A stretch of 64,000 nt of DNA from Phycisphaerae bacterium. Its GTDB lineage: Bacteria > Planctomycetota > Phycisphaerae > UBA1845 > PWPN01. The notes below the pieces were generated by a model. It did not search any database. It saw only the letters and a list, made by a program, of their open reading frames with translations, and was not told the DNA's origin. The position numbers were made by a program, and so were the translations under genes. Positions 34,896 through 44,657 of the stretch are shown here, piece by piece; within the stretch, counting starts at the first letter, position 1, and every line of letters begins with the position of its first letter. The stretch spans positions 28,183 to 92,182 of the forward strand of contig JAUCQB010000055.1 of the NCBI GenBank assembly GCA_030372985.1. Direction: 5' to 3'.

Positions 34896-36641
34896 TCACT
34901 CCGGGTAGGTCGAAGGCACCCCCGTCTCAGGTTGTTCGTCGGGGCGGGTCTCCCACGGTAGCGCCGCCGCGCCACCGGAGAAGAAGAAGCCCAGCGGGTC
35001 GGTAAGCACGTCGGAGCCATCCTCCAGGTACTGCTCCTGCGGAGCAACATCCGGCGACCAGCCGCCGCCGAGCGCCTTATACAGAGCAACGAGGTTGACG
35101 GCGACCTGCCCGCGGCTTTGTGCGAGGGCGGTCTCCAGATTCACCAGCGCACGCTGGGCGATCAGCACGTTCTGAAAATCGGTCAGGCCGTCCTGGTAGC
35201 GCGTCTCGGCCAGCTGCGCCGAGCGCCGGCCGGCCTCGGCTGCCCGCACCAGTGCCGCATAGCGGGCCTGCTCGCGCGTGTAGGCGACCAGCGCGGTCTC
35301 GACGTCCTGGAGAGCCAGCAGAAGCGTCTGCTCATAAGAGACGTAGGCCTGGTGGGTGGCGACCTGTTGCACCGCGATCCGGTTGAGATTGCGCAGACCG
35401 TCGAAGATATTCCACCGGAGAGCCGGACCGAATCCGTACGTGACGCTCCGAGCGTCCAGCATGTGATTGATGTCCGTCGCCTCAAAACCAAAAGTGCCGG
35501 ACAGCGAGAATCGTGGATAGAGATCCGCCGCGGCTACGCCGATTTGAGCAGTCTGCGCGGCCAGACGACGCTCGGCCGCGCGAACGTCGGGTCGACGACG
35601 AACAAGATCAACCGGAACACCAATCAGGGTCTCCGCCGGCGGCTTGGGGATGTCCCCCACAACCGACAGCTCGTCGTACAACGCCGCCGGTTCACGTCCG
35701 ATCAGGACGCCAAGGCGATAGATCGCGACGGACAGACCGGCCTCAAGCAGCGGCAGTTCCGATTCCGTGGTCGCCAAGTTGGTCTCCGCCTGACGAACAT
35801 CCAGTTCGGACACAAGCTCGGAATCAAACTTCACCTGGGTCAGGACCACCGTTTCCTTTTGGAGCTTGATATTCCGCTGCGTCGCTTCGATCTGGCTCTG
35901 AAGGGAGCGTATGTCGATGTAGGTCGCAGCCACCTCGGCCAGCAGGCTGACCAACACACTGCGGTAATCTTCCACCGCGGCAGCCAGAACGGCGTCCGCC
36001 GATTCGATATTCCGCCGAATGCCGCCGAACACGTCGATCTCCCAGGAGGCATCAAAGCCCGCGGCATAGAGGTCCATTGCTTCCGTATCCGCGAGTCTTG
36101 TGGGGGTAGGAGCCAAACCCATGAGCCCGCTGGCCAGCGAGTTGGTCACGGCGGGTGCGCCCGGAAAGGCGGTGCCCAAGCCCTCGCTGAGAGCGCTGCC
36201 CGCGATGCCGCGTGCCACCGTGTTGGCAAACTGGGTGCCCTTCCCGGGAGCTTCCGGGGTGCCGCCCATGAGACCGTTTGCACTCGATCTCGCTCGGTGC
36301 CAGCCGCCTTGGCCGGCCAGTGAGGGCAGGAGCTCGCCGGCGGCGATGCCCCGCAGCGCACGGGCCTCCCGAACCCGAAGAACCGCGAGACGAAGGTCAA
36401 GGTTTCCTGCGGCAGCACGCTGGATCAGATCAGCAAGGGTGTCATCCTCGAAAACCTTCCACCACTCTTCCAGGTCCGCCCTACCGTGAGCCAGCCCGGC
36501 CGTTGCGTTCTGATGCCAAGCTTTCGGAAGCTCGGGCGTTGGAGCTCGATAGCTGGGCCCGACGGTGCAGCCGGACAGAATGCAACCCAGGCACACAGTC
36601 ACCGTAGCGGAACATCGAGCGACTGGGGAATACCGTCTCAT
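34896..36641 (-). CDS. RND efflux outer-membrane factor, NodT/OprM family lipoprotein
   Basis: A 581-residue TolC-type channel lipoprotein with the lipobox LGCILSGCTVGPSYRAP, giving acylated Cys near residue 25. Two outer-membrane-efflux-protein repeats follow (VLRVREARALRGIAAGELLP near 103 and RRRPDVRAAERRLAAQTAQI near 355). It is longer than the usual 450-500 residues because of an insertion of about 60 residues near 120-185 rich in Ala, Gly and Thr. ATG 36641 has GAGGAG 7 bases upstream and is preferred to the TTG two codons earlier. It lies 58 bases after tetR and 69 before the fusion protein gene. Confidence 0.92.
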   Translation of the reverse strand: MRRYSPVARCSATVTVCLGCILSGCTVGPSYRAPTPELPKAWHQNATAGLAHGRADLEEWWKVFEDDTLADLIQRAAAGNLDLRLAVLRVREARALRGIAAGELLPSLAGQGGWHRARSSANGLMGGTPEAPGKGTQFANTVARGIAGSALSEGLGTAFPGAPAVTNSLASGLMGLAPTPTRLADTEAMDLYAAGFDASWEIDVFGGIRRNIESADAVLAAAVEDYRSVLVSLLAEVAATYIDIRSLQSQIEATQRNIKLQKETVVLTQVKFDSELVSELDVRQAETNLATTESELPLLEAGLSVAIYRLGVLIGREPAALYDELSVVGDIPKPPAETLIGVPVDLVRRRPDVRAAERRLAAQTAQIGVAAADLYPRFSLSGTFGFEATDINHMLDARSVTYGFGPALRWNIFDGLRNLNRIAVQQVATHQAYVSYEQTLLLALQDVETALVAYTREQARYAALVRAAEAGRRSAQLAETRYQDGLTDFQNVLIAQRALVNLETALAQSRGQVAVNLVALYKALGGGWSPDVAPQEQYLEDGSDVLTDPLGFFFSGGAAALPWETRPDEQPETGVPSTYPE

Positions 36642-36699
36642 GCACAACTCCTCGGCTGTGGGCCGACGCGTTCAGACCAGATGAAAACCTTGCTTAGGG

Positions 36700-37281
36700 T
36701 CACGGCTGGTTTTCCCCGGATGGCGGCCGAGTCATCGAGAGCAACCTCTCAATCACCCGCTCATGCAGTTCACCTTCCGGTACGGGGACCTTCAAGAGCC
36801 GGCCGACCGCCAGCCCGTCAACGGCCAGTCTCACGATGGTCGCAGTCACCGGGTCGATGTGGTCGGCCTCCAGCCGGTTCTGCCATTCGGCAATCCGCTG
36901 GCGAAGCGGATCGAGGTACTCCGGGTCGGTGCCGATCGCCGCCAGCACGGCCGTATGGATCGGCTCCCTTTGTGGGTCGGGTGGCTGGGTTCGGACCGTC
37001 AGAAAGGCGCGAGCGAAGGCCCCCGCCTTTTGGGGATCGGCTGCAACAGCTTCCGCTTGCCTCGACTCACACCGATTCGCGAGCCGCTCGACAATGGCGG
37101 TGACCAGCGCCGATTTCGCGCGGAAGTGGTAAAGCAAACCTCCCTTGCTGACCCCGGCTTCGTTGGCGACTGCCTCAAGTGTCAGGTGGCTAACCCCCTC
37201 GCGCGCAACTACCGCCTCTGCCGCGTCCAACAACCTGTCGCGAACGGAAACCGAAGCGGCGTTCTCGGGCGTTTGATTCAT
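36700..37281 (-). CDS. TetR/AcrR-family repressor of the efflux operon
   Basis: A 193-residue regulator. The N-terminal helix-turn-helix is at about residues 18-60 (RDRLLDAAEAVVAREG, then LTLEAVANEAGVSKGGLLYH), and the C-terminal ligand-binding half has the TetR_C_33-like pattern with LAVDGLAVGRLL near 160. It is the first gene of the efflux operon and lies right behind a perfect 16-bp palindrome embedded in its own promoter, so autorepression plus control of the pump genes is the natural reading. The start is ATG 37281; the longer frame from 37317 would run across the palindrome. Confidence 0.92.
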   Translation of the reverse strand: MNQTPENAASVSVRDRLLDAAEAVVAREGVSHLTLEAVANEAGVSKGGLLYHFRAKSALVTAIVERLANRCESRQAEAVAADPQKAGAFARAFLTVRTQPPDPQREPIHTAVLAAIGTDPEYLDPLRQRIAEWQNRLEADHIDPVTATIVRLAVDGLAVGRLLKVPVPEGELHERVIERLLSMTRPPSGENQP

Positions 37282-37288
37282 GCATAGA

Positions 37289-37317
37289 ACTATACCGTCC
37301 GGACGGTACACATGCAA
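37289..37317 (-). promoter_or_regulatory. tetR promoter with embedded operator; likely leaderless transcript
   Basis: On the minus strand, TTGCAT (37317-37312), a 17-base spacer and TATAGT (37294-37289) form a good sigma-70 promoter. The -10 box ends only 7 bases before the ATG at 37281, so transcription would begin at or within a base or two of the start codon. The spacer contains the perfect palindrome TACCGTCCGGACGGTA (37293-37308), which also touches the -10 box. A repressor bound there would block RNA polymerase directly. Confidence 0.75.
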
Positions 37318-37641
37318 GGCCCGTAGTACATCGCGTCAAGCATAATCACAAGTTTACTTAACTACGGTAAAAACAAATAGTTATGATTCAACAGCCATCG
37401 GATCGTGTTCAAAGGGTGAACGCATCGCTGCAACGCTTTTCCTGTCCGCGGTCGCGGCGAACGAAAACAAAAAACAGCGCAAATCATGACAAGGAAGAGA
37501 TATTCGCCTTGCATAAAACATCGACGTCTGTGAATTATGATCCGAATGCAAGCGGTGTGGCAGCCACATCCATGTCGCCGTCGTGCTCCTGCCTGACCAG
37601 ACGGTTCTTCTGCAAGTCACTTGGAGCCATTCACCGCGGTA
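37318..37641. other. Spacer between prenyl synthase stop and tetR promoter
   Basis: These 324 bases are AT-richer than the rest (notably 37355-37390 and 37485-37545). They contain no convincing gene and no clear terminator for the minus-strand prenyl synthase gene that ends at 37642. Confidence 0.4.
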
Positions 37642-38610
37642 CTACTGCTCTCGTGAAATGATCAGCTTCGCCAGTCGCGAGAGGTTGTGTCGGGCCTGGG
37701 ACGGCGGCAGCTCCTCCAGGCGGGCGATGGCCGATTCGACGTAGTCCCTGGCCGCATCCAGGGAGTAGTTGATGCTGTCGGTTGTCTCCAACAGATTTCG
37801 CAGCCGGCTGCGGTCGGGGCTCGACCCCGCCAGAAGCAGGTGGAGCTCTTTTCGAAGGGTATCGTCGGCTCGCGTCAGGCAATGGATGACCGGGAGGGTG
37901 AGCTTGCTCTTCTCGAGATCGCGTCCGAGAGTCTTGCCCATTCGCTTCTCCGAGCCGATGATGTCCAGCACGTCATCGGTAATCTGGAAAGCGATGCCGA
38001 CCGCCAGACCATACCGTTCGAGATTGGCGGCAGGCTCGGCGCCGGCTCCCGCAAAGTGGGCCCCCAGTCGACAGCAAGCACCAGTCAGAGAAGCTGTCTT
38101 GCGGGTAATAATCTGCAAGTAGTCGTCCAAGCCCAGATTGAAGTCACCACGATGGTGAACCTGCTGCAGTTCGCCTTCGCAGACGATGTTGGTCGTCGCT
38201 GCAATCACGCGGGAAGCGTGCTGCGATTCGAGCAAACTGCACAGGTGAAACGCGTGGCTGATAAGATAGTCGCCGAGCAGCACGGCGGCCTCGTTGCCCT
38301 CCAGGCGGTTGATCGTCGGGCAGCGGCGGCGCAGGTCGGCATCATCGAGCACGTCGTCGTGCACCAGCGTCGCCATGTGGACCATTTCGACGACGGCCGC
38401 CAGGGTCAGGTGTTCGTCGGTCGTTTTCCCGCAGGCCTTGCCCGACAACAGCAGCAAACCCGGACGAAGAAGCTTGCCACGATACTGCCGGACGTAGGCA
38501 CAGAGATCGTTGATCAGCGGCAAGTCGGAGAACAACTCGTCATCAAAGATCTGGCAGACTCTCTCCAGGTCCCTGGCGATAGGCTCATAGAGCGTGGTCA
38601 ATACGGCCAT
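37642..38610 (-). CDS. ispB: Polyprenyl diphosphate synthase (octaprenyl/heptaprenyl type)
   Basis: A 322-residue trans-prenyltransferase that extends allylic diphosphates with IPP, most likely for the quinone side chain. The first Asp-rich motif is LVHDDVLDDADLRRRCPT near residue 83, and the second is FQITDDVLDIIGSEKRMGKT near 208; GKLLRPGLLLLSGKA near 45 gives the IPP-binding Lys/Arg. The symbol is assigned by similarity to long-chain synthases; the exact chain length depends on residues before the first motif (MATLV) and is not decided here. ATG 38610 is preferred because the ten upstream codons are not family-like. Confidence 0.88.
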   Translation of the reverse strand: MAVLTTLYEPIARDLERVCQIFDDELFSDLPLINDLCAYVRQYRGKLLRPGLLLLSGKACGKTTDEHLTLAAVVEMVHMATLVHDDVLDDADLRRRCPTINRLEGNEAAVLLGDYLISHAFHLCSLLESQHASRVIAATTNIVCEGELQQVHHRGDFNLGLDDYLQIITRKTASLTGACCRLGAHFAGAGAEPAANLERYGLAVGIAFQITDDVLDIIGSEKRMGKTLGRDLEKSKLTLPVIHCLTRADDTLRKELHLLLAGSSPDRSRLRNLLETTDSINYSLDAARDYVESAIARLEELPPSQARHNLSRLAKLIISREQ

Positions 38611-38828
38611 GCAGGTTTTCCGCACAACACAGCGGCGCATCCCACTTGCGCCGACGCCGGTATTGTATGGGGCAGGGCCTCAAATGGCGAGAGGTCGGCG
38701 AATTCGTTTCTTCCCGCCATCCGGCTGCGGCTGGAGGGTGGACCGGCCGCACCCTTGTCAGACGTCCGACGCGACGTTACAAGGGGCGGTCCGGTTGGGG
38801 CTGACAAGGGCTTAACTGAGAGGAAACA

Positions 38829-40220
38829 GTGTCTGACATCAAGAGGACAGCCATCATCGGTCTGGATTGCGGGGAGCCATCGCTGGTATTCGACCGGTGG
38901 CCGGCAGATCTGGCCAATTTCCGCCGGCTTTGTGAGGGGGGGCAGTACGGTAACCTGCTGAGTTGCACGCCCCCGATAACCGTCCCGGCCTGGTCCTGTA
39001 TGGCCGCCAGCAAGGATCCCGGCCAGTTGGGCATCTACGGCTTTCGGAACCGCGCCGACCATTCATACGACAAGCTCTCGATCGCAACTTCCCTGGCGGT
39101 TCGCGAGCCGCGCTTGTGGGACATCCTCAGCGCGCGTGGACGCGAGAACATCATCCTCGGGGTACCCGGTACATTCCCCATTACGCGGCCACCCAAGGGC
39201 CTCATGGTGACCGGTTTCCTCGCCCCAGACACCAAGTCCGACTATACGCACCCCAAGAGCCTGAAGGATGAGATCGCCCAGGTCGTCGGCGACTACATCA
39301 TCGACGTCAAGGACTTCCGCACCGAGAACAAGCAGTGGCTGCTCGATCAGATCAACGAGATGACCGACAAGCGGTTCAAGCTGGCTCGCCACCTGATCGC
39401 CAGCCGGCCCTGGGACCTGTTCTGGATGGTCGAGATGGGCATCGACCGGATCCACCACGGGTTCTGGCAGTTCATGGATTCGTCCCACCATCGATATGAG
39501 CCCGGTGGTCCCTTCGAGTCCGCGATTCACGACTACTATGTCCGGCTTGACCGGCTGGTCGGTGAGTTGCTGGAGATCATAGACCTCGAAACCACGGCGG
39601 TGTGGGTGGTCAGCGACCACGGCGCCAAGTGCATGATCGGCGGCTTCTGCTTCAATGACTGGCTGATCCAGGAAGGCTATCTGGCTCTGAAGCAGCCGCC
39701 GTCCAAGCCGACCAAGTTCGACATTGCCAACGTGGACTGGTCGCGGACGAAGGCTTGGGGCGAGGGCGGTTACTACGGCCGGTGTTTCCTGAACGTTGAG
39801 GGCCGTGAGCCGCATGGCATCATACCCCGCAGCCAGTACGAGGCCGTGCGCGACGAACTAGCCAAAAAGTTGCAGGCTTTGCGCGACCACAACGGCGAGG
39901 TGATGGGCACACAGGCCTTCAAACCGCAGGACGTTTACAGGAAGGTCAACGGAGTGCCGCCGGACCTGATCGTGATTTTCGGCAATCTCAACTGGCGAAG
40001 CGTCGGGCGGGTGGGCAACGATTCGCTCTACACTTTCGAGAATGACACCGGACCTGACGACGCAAATCACGCGTTGGAGGGCATGTACATTCTTTCGCAT
40101 CCGTCCCTGCGAGGACGCGGCCGTTGTGACGACGCGACACTCTACGACGTGGCTCCGACATGCCTCAAGATGCTCGGATACCCGGTGCCTGGGGACATGA
40201 TCGGAAAACCGCTGGTTTGA
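38829..40220 (+). CDS. Type I phosphodiesterase/nucleotide pyrophosphatase-like protein (alkaline phosphatase superfamily)
   Basis: A 463-residue protein of the alkaline phosphatase superfamily. Metal and nucleophile positions are seen in IIGLDCGEPSL near residue 9, LLSCTPPITVPAWSCMA near 43 (the Thr/Ser nucleophile region), LFWMVEMGIDRIHHGFWQ near 198 and VWVVSDHGAKCMIGGF near 259, with a C-terminal His in DDANHALEGMYILS near 413. Relatives act on phosphodiesters or nucleotide sugars; substrate unknown. No signal peptide is seen. The start is GTG with GAGAGGAAA just upstream. The next gene follows after 23 bases and is probably cotranscribed. Confidence 0.83.
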   Translation: MSDIKRTAIIGLDCGEPSLVFDRWPADLANFRRLCEGGQYGNLLSCTPPITVPAWSCMAASKDPGQLGIYGFRNRADHSYDKLSIATSLAVREPRLWDILSARGRENIILGVPGTFPITRPPKGLMVTGFLAPDTKSDYTHPKSLKDEIAQVVGDYIIDVKDFRTENKQWLLDQINEMTDKRFKLARHLIASRPWDLFWMVEMGIDRIHHGFWQFMDSSHHRYEPGGPFESAIHDYYVRLDRLVGELLEIIDLETTAVWVVSDHGAKCMIGGFCFNDWLIQEGYLALKQPPSKPTKFDIANVDWSRTKAWGEGGYYGRCFLNVEGREPHGIIPRSQYEAVRDELAKKLQALRDHNGEVMGTQAFKPQDVYRKVNGVPPDLIVIFGNLNWRSVGRVGNDSLYTFENDTGPDDANHALEGMYILSHPSLRGRGRCDDATLYDVAPTCLKMLGYPVPGDMIGKPLV

Positions 40221-40243
40221 CCGCTGACCGATGCGAGTGAACC

Positions 40244-41362
40244 ATGACGCCAAGAGAGCGACTGTTGACCGTCCTTCGTCATGGGCGACCGGACCGGGTA
40301 CCCGTGACGATCTACGGTTACTCCAAGCACGATGATGCGTGGTATAACCACGAACCGTCCTATGCCCCGCTGATCGAACTTGAAGCCCGGTATGGCGATA
40401 GTTTTGTCGGTGCTCCGATCGATTGCCCCGTTTTTCTTGGGGATCCGAACGTCGTCCACGGACAAGAGGAAGTCCATCCCGACGGCTCGGTCGTCATGAG
40501 GACCGAGATCGATACTCCGAAAGGCAAGCTATCGGCCGTCTCTCGCCGGGATCCGGGGTTGATGACCAACTGGCAAGTCGAACCTCTTGTGAAGTCGGAC
40601 GAGGACATCGAGCGGGTGCTTTCAATGCCTGACCCTCCGGCCGAGGTGAATGCCCGACGCATCGCTGAACTCGAAGCTCGCGTCGGGGAAGACGGCATTC
40701 TCTGCTTCAGCGTGGGCGATGCCCTTGGCCACGTTGTGGGGCTGTTCGATTTCGAAGACTTTGTGCTACGCTGCTATACCGATGACGGCCCGATCCGGGC
40801 CCTCCTCGACAAGGCCCAAGGGCAGGTTCTTCGAGCCATCCAGACCATCGGGCCGGTCGTCAAGAGCGCGGCGTTCCGACTTTGGGGGCCTGAGTATGCC
40901 GGCGCGCCGCTGATGGACCCGTCGGTCTATTTCGCCCGATATGTGGTCGACCGGGACCGCGAAGCGACCGATGCGATTCACGCTACGGGCAATCTCTGCG
41001 TGATCCACTGTCACGGCCGCCTTCGGGATCTGCTGGACATGATCGGGGATATCGGCGCTGATGCCCTTGAGCCCCTCGAGACGCTGCCCATGTCCACGGC
41101 CGATGTGACTCTCGCCGAAGTGAAGGAGCGAATTGGCCGGCGGATGTGTCTGATGGGTGCCGTCCAGGCACATACCCTCGAAACCGGCACGCCCGAGGAC
41201 ATCCGGCGACAGGTGAGGGAGTCAATCGAAACCGCAGCCGGCGATGGGGCCTTTGTCCTGCTGCCGACCTCGCCCCCGTTCATGGTGCCCCTGTCCAACA
41301 AGTGCCTTCAGAACCTCCAGGCGATGTATCAGGCAGCGCACGAGTTCGGAGTCTGCGGCTGA
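40244..41362 (+). CDS. Uroporphyrinogen decarboxylase-fold protein (MtaA/CmuA-like)
   Basis: A 372-residue TIM-barrel protein of the UroD superfamily. It starts MTPRERLLTVLRHGRPDRVP, the typical opening of UroD-like methyltransferases, and has IHCHGRLRDLLDMIGDIGAD near residue 250 and MCLMGAVQAHTLETGTPEDI near 300. The His-x-Cys-His arrangement recalls the zinc site of corrinoid-dependent methyltransferases, and the Arg residues of true heme-pathway HemE (RQAGR motif) are absent, so I do not call it hemE. No corrinoid protein gene adjoins it. Function is open; many such paralogs occur in Planctomycetota and anaerobes. Confidence 0.78.
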   Translation: MTPRERLLTVLRHGRPDRVPVTIYGYSKHDDAWYNHEPSYAPLIELEARYGDSFVGAPIDCPVFLGDPNVVHGQEEVHPDGSVVMRTEIDTPKGKLSAVSRRDPGLMTNWQVEPLVKSDEDIERVLSMPDPPAEVNARRIAELEARVGEDGILCFSVGDALGHVVGLFDFEDFVLRCYTDDGPIRALLDKAQGQVLRAIQTIGPVVKSAAFRLWGPEYAGAPLMDPSVYFARYVVDRDREATDAIHATGNLCVIHCHGRLRDLLDMIGDIGADALEPLETLPMSTADVTLAEVKERIGRRMCLMGAVQAHTLETGTPEDIRRQVRESIETAAGDGAFVLLPTSPPFMVPLSNKCLQNLQAMYQAAHEFGVCG

Positions 41363-41519
41363 CCGGAGGGGCGCGTCTCCAGGAGACTCTCACCAAAACC
41401 ACAAACTATTGCAAGAAATGAGATTACGGCCACTCAGGTCGTCAAGAGTTGGCGCACTAAAAAGCTGATCGTGGCTGCGATTGATTCGGAGCGATAAAGT
41501 CTCTCTGACCGGCTTGGCT

Positions 41520-41795
41520 TCACACCACGACGACCGAGTCCCTGGTGCCGAACTCGTTGACGGTCTGCTTCTCGGCTTGAGGATCTTCGACCCACTGATC
41601 GTCGACCACGAACTTGTACCGGTGTTCGCCGGGCCCAAGCGTGACCCGCCTGCGGTACGTGCCGTCTTTCTGGCGGTTCATCTTGCCTTTGTCTGGTTTC
41701 CAGTCGTTGAATGAACCGGCCAGCGCCACGTCGCGGCACGAAGCTTGGTCAGGCCGGTATACGAAGGTTACCGTCTTGCCATTCTTCACTACCAT
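41520..41795 (-). CDS. Small CBM48/AMPK-beta-like glycogen-binding protein
   Basis: A 91-residue protein that consists of one CBM48-like Ig-fold domain: FVYRPDQASCRDVALAG, then SFNDWKPDKGKM, and LGPGEHRYKFVVDDQW. These are the conserved elements of the glycogen-binding domain of AMPK beta and isoamylase N-termini. It has no catalytic part. ATG 41795 is preceded by AAAGGAG at the right distance, while the longer frame to 41837 has none. It may bind glycogen or target a partner; no glycogen gene is beside it. It is convergent with the UroD-like gene. Confidence 0.82.
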   Translation of the reverse strand: MVVKNGKTVTFVYRPDQASCRDVALAGSFNDWKPDKGKMNRQKDGTYRRRVTLGPGEHRYKFVVDDQWVEDPQAEKQTVNEFGTRDSVVVV

Positions 41796-43552
<1,757 letters not shown>

Positions 43553-43574
43553 GACAGGTAGTTCGAACAATGAT

Positions 43575-43616
43575 CAGGGCCACGATGCGGCAAACCGGGT
43601 CGTGGCCCTGTTTATT
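43575..43616 (+). terminator. Rho-independent terminator after gapA
   Basis: CAGGGCCACGA (43575-43585) pairs perfectly with TCGTGGCCCTG (43600-43610), loop 14 bases, followed by TTTATT. It separates gapA from the downstream two-gene module. Confidence 0.85.
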
Positions 43617-43733
43617 GGGCAAGGCCTTGTCGGCGACAGCCATGTATACTGGTTGTGGTGCCAAACAGACCGCATTCGAGACGGTCCGACTGAGCTGGAT
43701 CCCTGCGAGGTCTGATGCTCTCAGGAGTCGTCG

Positions 43734-43967
43734 ATGCCCAACCCCATCCCAATGGGTCCTGACGATCTTTACCTCGAGGAAGTCCGTCGAGCACGCGACA
43801 TGTCCCCCGAGGAGAAGATCCTTGCCGGCCCGAGGTTGTTCGGGCTTGCGTATGAACTGATGTTGACCGGCATCCGTCAGCAGAACCCTGGTTGCACCGA
43901 GGCCGAGGTCGCTGCGCTCGCTCGAGAACGGCTGGATCTGCAGAGAACCCGGGAGGCCTGCAAGTGA
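43734..43967 (+). CDS. Small hypothetical protein paired with nucleotidyltransferase-fold protein
   Basis: A 77-residue soluble, charged, mostly helical protein (MSPEEKILAGPRLFGLAYEL in its centre). I do not recognise the family with certainty. Its stop overlaps the GTG start of the next gene (GTGA), and that next gene encodes a nucleotidyltransferase-like protein, so the two are translationally coupled. By size and order it could be the antitoxin of a two-gene toxin-antitoxin-like module. Lengths of 70-80 residues with this helical makeup recur upstream of such nucleotidyltransferases in Planctomycetota, from general knowledge only. Confidence 0.6.
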   Translation: MPNPIPMGPDDLYLEEVRRARDMSPEEKILAGPRLFGLAYELMLTGIRQQNPGCTEAEVAALARERLDLQRTREACK

Positions 43968-44527
43968 CCAATGAGGATATCCTCGTCGCCATGTTGGATG
44001 CTCTGAACTCTGTGGGCGTGCCTCATATGCTCACAGGCTCCTTGGCAAGCAACCTCTATGGGATGCCGCGATCGACGCAGGACGCAGACTTCGTCGTACA
44101 GCTTACTGGCGACATGCTCGGCAGAATCACCGGGATTCTGCCTCCGTCGATCCGACTCGATCCCCAGGTGTCCTTTGAGACCGTGACCGGGACCACCCGA
44201 TATGTCTTTGAGCCTTCCGATCACAAGTACCGAATCGAGTTGTTCCTGCTGAGCGACGATCCTCATGATCGCATGAGGTTCGGTCGGCGGCTCCAGTGCG
44301 CCGTCCTGGGGCGTAAAACGTGGGTACCGGCACCGGAGGATGTTCTCATCGCCAAGCTTCGCTGGTTTCATCGATCCAGGAGAACCAAGGACCTCGAAGA
44401 CCTCAGGAACGTGCTCAGCGTCCAGCAGGATAAGCTGGATTGGGACTACCTCCAGCGGTGGTGCCAGGCACACGGTACGGCGGACCTGCTGCAACAGCTT
44501 CGACAGGAGATCCCACCTCTGCAATAA
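43964..44527 (+). CDS. Nucleotidyltransferase-fold protein (DUF6036/AbiEii-like)
   Basis: A 187-residue protein starting at GTG 43964 with GGGAGG 8 bases upstream. It shows the minimal nucleotidyltransferase pattern: helix, then MLTGSLASNLYGMPRSTQ with the Gly-Ser, then DADFVV with two acidic residues, and later PEDVLIAKLRWFHRSRRTKD and KDLEDLRNVL, which resemble DUF6036 and AbiEii-type proteins. These transfer nucleotides to proteins or RNA in some toxin-antitoxin and abortive-infection systems; for this protein the target is unknown. The pair sits alone between gapA and pgk. Confidence 0.72.
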   Translation: MTNEDILVAMLDALNSVGVPHMLTGSLASNLYGMPRSTQDADFVVQLTGDMLGRITGILPPSIRLDPQVSFETVTGTTRYVFEPSDHKYRIELFLLSDDPHDRMRFGRRLQCAVLGRKTWVPAPEDVLIAKLRWFHRSRRTKDLEDLRNVLSVQQDKLDWDYLQRWCQAHGTADLLQQLRQEIPPLQ

Positions 44528-44657
44528 GACGGGTCAGTCGCCTCGCTGACCACGACTCCTACCTTCGCCAACTGGATTTGTCAGCGGATCTTGGGCAGAA
44601 TATCCGCCATTGTGAGGTTTGACCTGAAGACCTGAGTTATTGACTGAAGGTGACAAG

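Noticed and set aside
40244..41362. hemE, uroporphyrinogen decarboxylase of heme synthesis
   Set aside because: The RQAGR substrate motif is missing, and the HCH arrangement is more like methyltransferase-type paralogs.
43627..43650. A promoter TTGTCG-TATACT before the 43734 gene
   Set aside because: The spacer is only 12 bases, too short for sigma-70 use.
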